Shown here: in pieces, positions 63,427 to 64,000 of the stretch
How the letters are laid out: the number at the start of each line of letters is the position of its first letter
Numbering within the stretch: position 1 is the stretch's first letter
Source: Myrica gale
Taxonomy: Eukaryota; Streptophyta; Magnoliopsida; Fagales; Myricaceae
Assembly: GCA_963930655.1 (NCBI GenBank)
Contig: OZ005607.1
Coordinates: forward strand, 10,990,874 to 11,054,873
Direction of reading: 5' to 3'
Length of the DNA stretch: 64,000 nt
Translations under genes and position numbers: made by a program
Notes under the pieces: generated by a model
Databases searched by the model: none
The model's input: the letters and a program-made list of their open reading frames with translations, nothing else
What the model was told of the DNA's origin: nothing

Positions 63427-63732
63427 GGTTTATGTTCGTTTTCTAAATTTTTTCAGGATTCAAATACACTCACAAAACTACAACTGAACATATTCATAAT
63501 TCAAACACAAACACCAATACATTTTACACAATCTCCAACAACTTTTTACTTTTTTATTCAACATAAATTTTCTCTCTATATATTTTTCACATAACTCCAA
63601 TAATTTTTTATTAAACAATTACATCAAATCATTTCTCTCTCCATTTTACATAAACACCAGTAAAACACTATTCAACATAAAAATTCACAACTTCTCTAAA
63701 ATCTTATATTTTTACTCAAACCGAACATATCC
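63427..63732. mobile_element. MITE-like insertion in segmental copy 2
   Basis: Copy 1 runs from 'aactcaaaacatcc' directly into 'agattccaatgaagc', but copy 2 has about 300 bp of AT-rich sequence between these points. It is bounded by 'ggtttatgttcgttt' and 'aaaccgaacatatccc', which are approximately inverted. Confidence 0.6.
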
Positions 63733-64000
63733 CAGATTCCAAAGAAGCGACCACTGAAATTGCTATCAAGTAATTCCACTTTTCTCCCTTGCTGAGTTGA
63801 ATAATGCAAAAGCACAACGTACAGCTGAAATTGCTATCAAGTACTGTTTGTAGCTCAACAAACAAGCAGAGGAAACAATCTTTGAAACTTCATTTTCTGG
63901 TCAAAACGAACCTTATTTGTTACCTACAAACAATGTTAAAAAGAAAAGGTCAAATACTTACCCAATTCAACTATTCCTTTCGTTATTGATTCTTTTGCAG

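Larger units (their letters stand above)
55475..64000. repeat. Segmental duplication, copy 2 (split by a CACTA element)
   Basis: Its parts 55475-56400 and 63364-64000 match 42405-44390 in order and orientation. The intervening 6963 bp is the CACTA element. The duplicated segment reaches the right edge of the window. Confidence 0.8.

Overview
This is a gene-poor, AT-rich plant nuclear window, almost certainly eudicot. The evidence is spliced GT-AG genes with long introns, plant-specific families (RING-IBR-RING proteins with an N-terminal RNase H-like domain, a P-class PPR protein, NB-ARC, tau GST and ACC-synthase fragments), and many hAT, Mutator-like (MULE), CACTA, LTR, LINE and MITE sequences. 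I saw no bacterial operons, rRNA, tRNA or CRISPR. The species cannot be fixed from the sequence alone; a woody rosid would fit but is a guess.

Layout. (1) 1.5-25.1 kb: a tandem cluster of three RBR-type E3 ubiquitin ligase genes. RBR-A (1499-4313) is frameshifted. RBR-B (7397-10870) and RBR-C (16968-20049) look intact and are nearly identical, introns included. B and C sit in a roughly 9-kb tandem duplication whose 3' flanks (about 11.6-16.2 kb and 20.3-25.1 kb) are clearly more diverged than the genes. Transposons unique to one unit can be read against the empty site in the other. (2) 25.4-27.5 kb: a hAT-like and a MULE-like element. (3) 28.5-36.4 kb: a six-exon membrane-anchored alpha/beta hydrolase (+) and a PPR gene (-) interrupted by one in-frame stop. 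(4) 37-44.4 kb: LTR-retrotransposon debris, MITEs, a gene-capturing TIR element and a TRIM-like element. (5) 44.9-45.4 kb: a small secreted eight-cysteine protein (-). (6) 46.2-50.9 kb: a Pack-MULE carrying ACC-synthase pieces, itself invaded by a hAT element carrying a BAG ubiquitin-like fragment and by another TIR element. (7) 51-55.3 kb: AT-rich repeats, a minisatellite, a three-copy array and one CACTA end. (8) 56.4-63.4 kb: a complete non-autonomous CACTA element with nested MULE- and hAT-like elements carrying other gene pieces. It sits in the second copy of a segment also present at 42.4-44.4 kb.

The genes do not form one pathway. The most notable feature is the density of captured host-gene fragments inside DNA transposons: ACS, BAG, tau GST, NB-ARC, a CHUP1-like exon, the first exons of a signal-peptide protein and at least one unidentified ORF. 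These lie in at least three superfamilies, several with readable target-site duplications (TSDs). Probable functional genes are RBR-B, RBR-C, the hydrolase and perhaps the cysteine-rich protein. All similarity calls come from reading motifs by eye; no database search was run.
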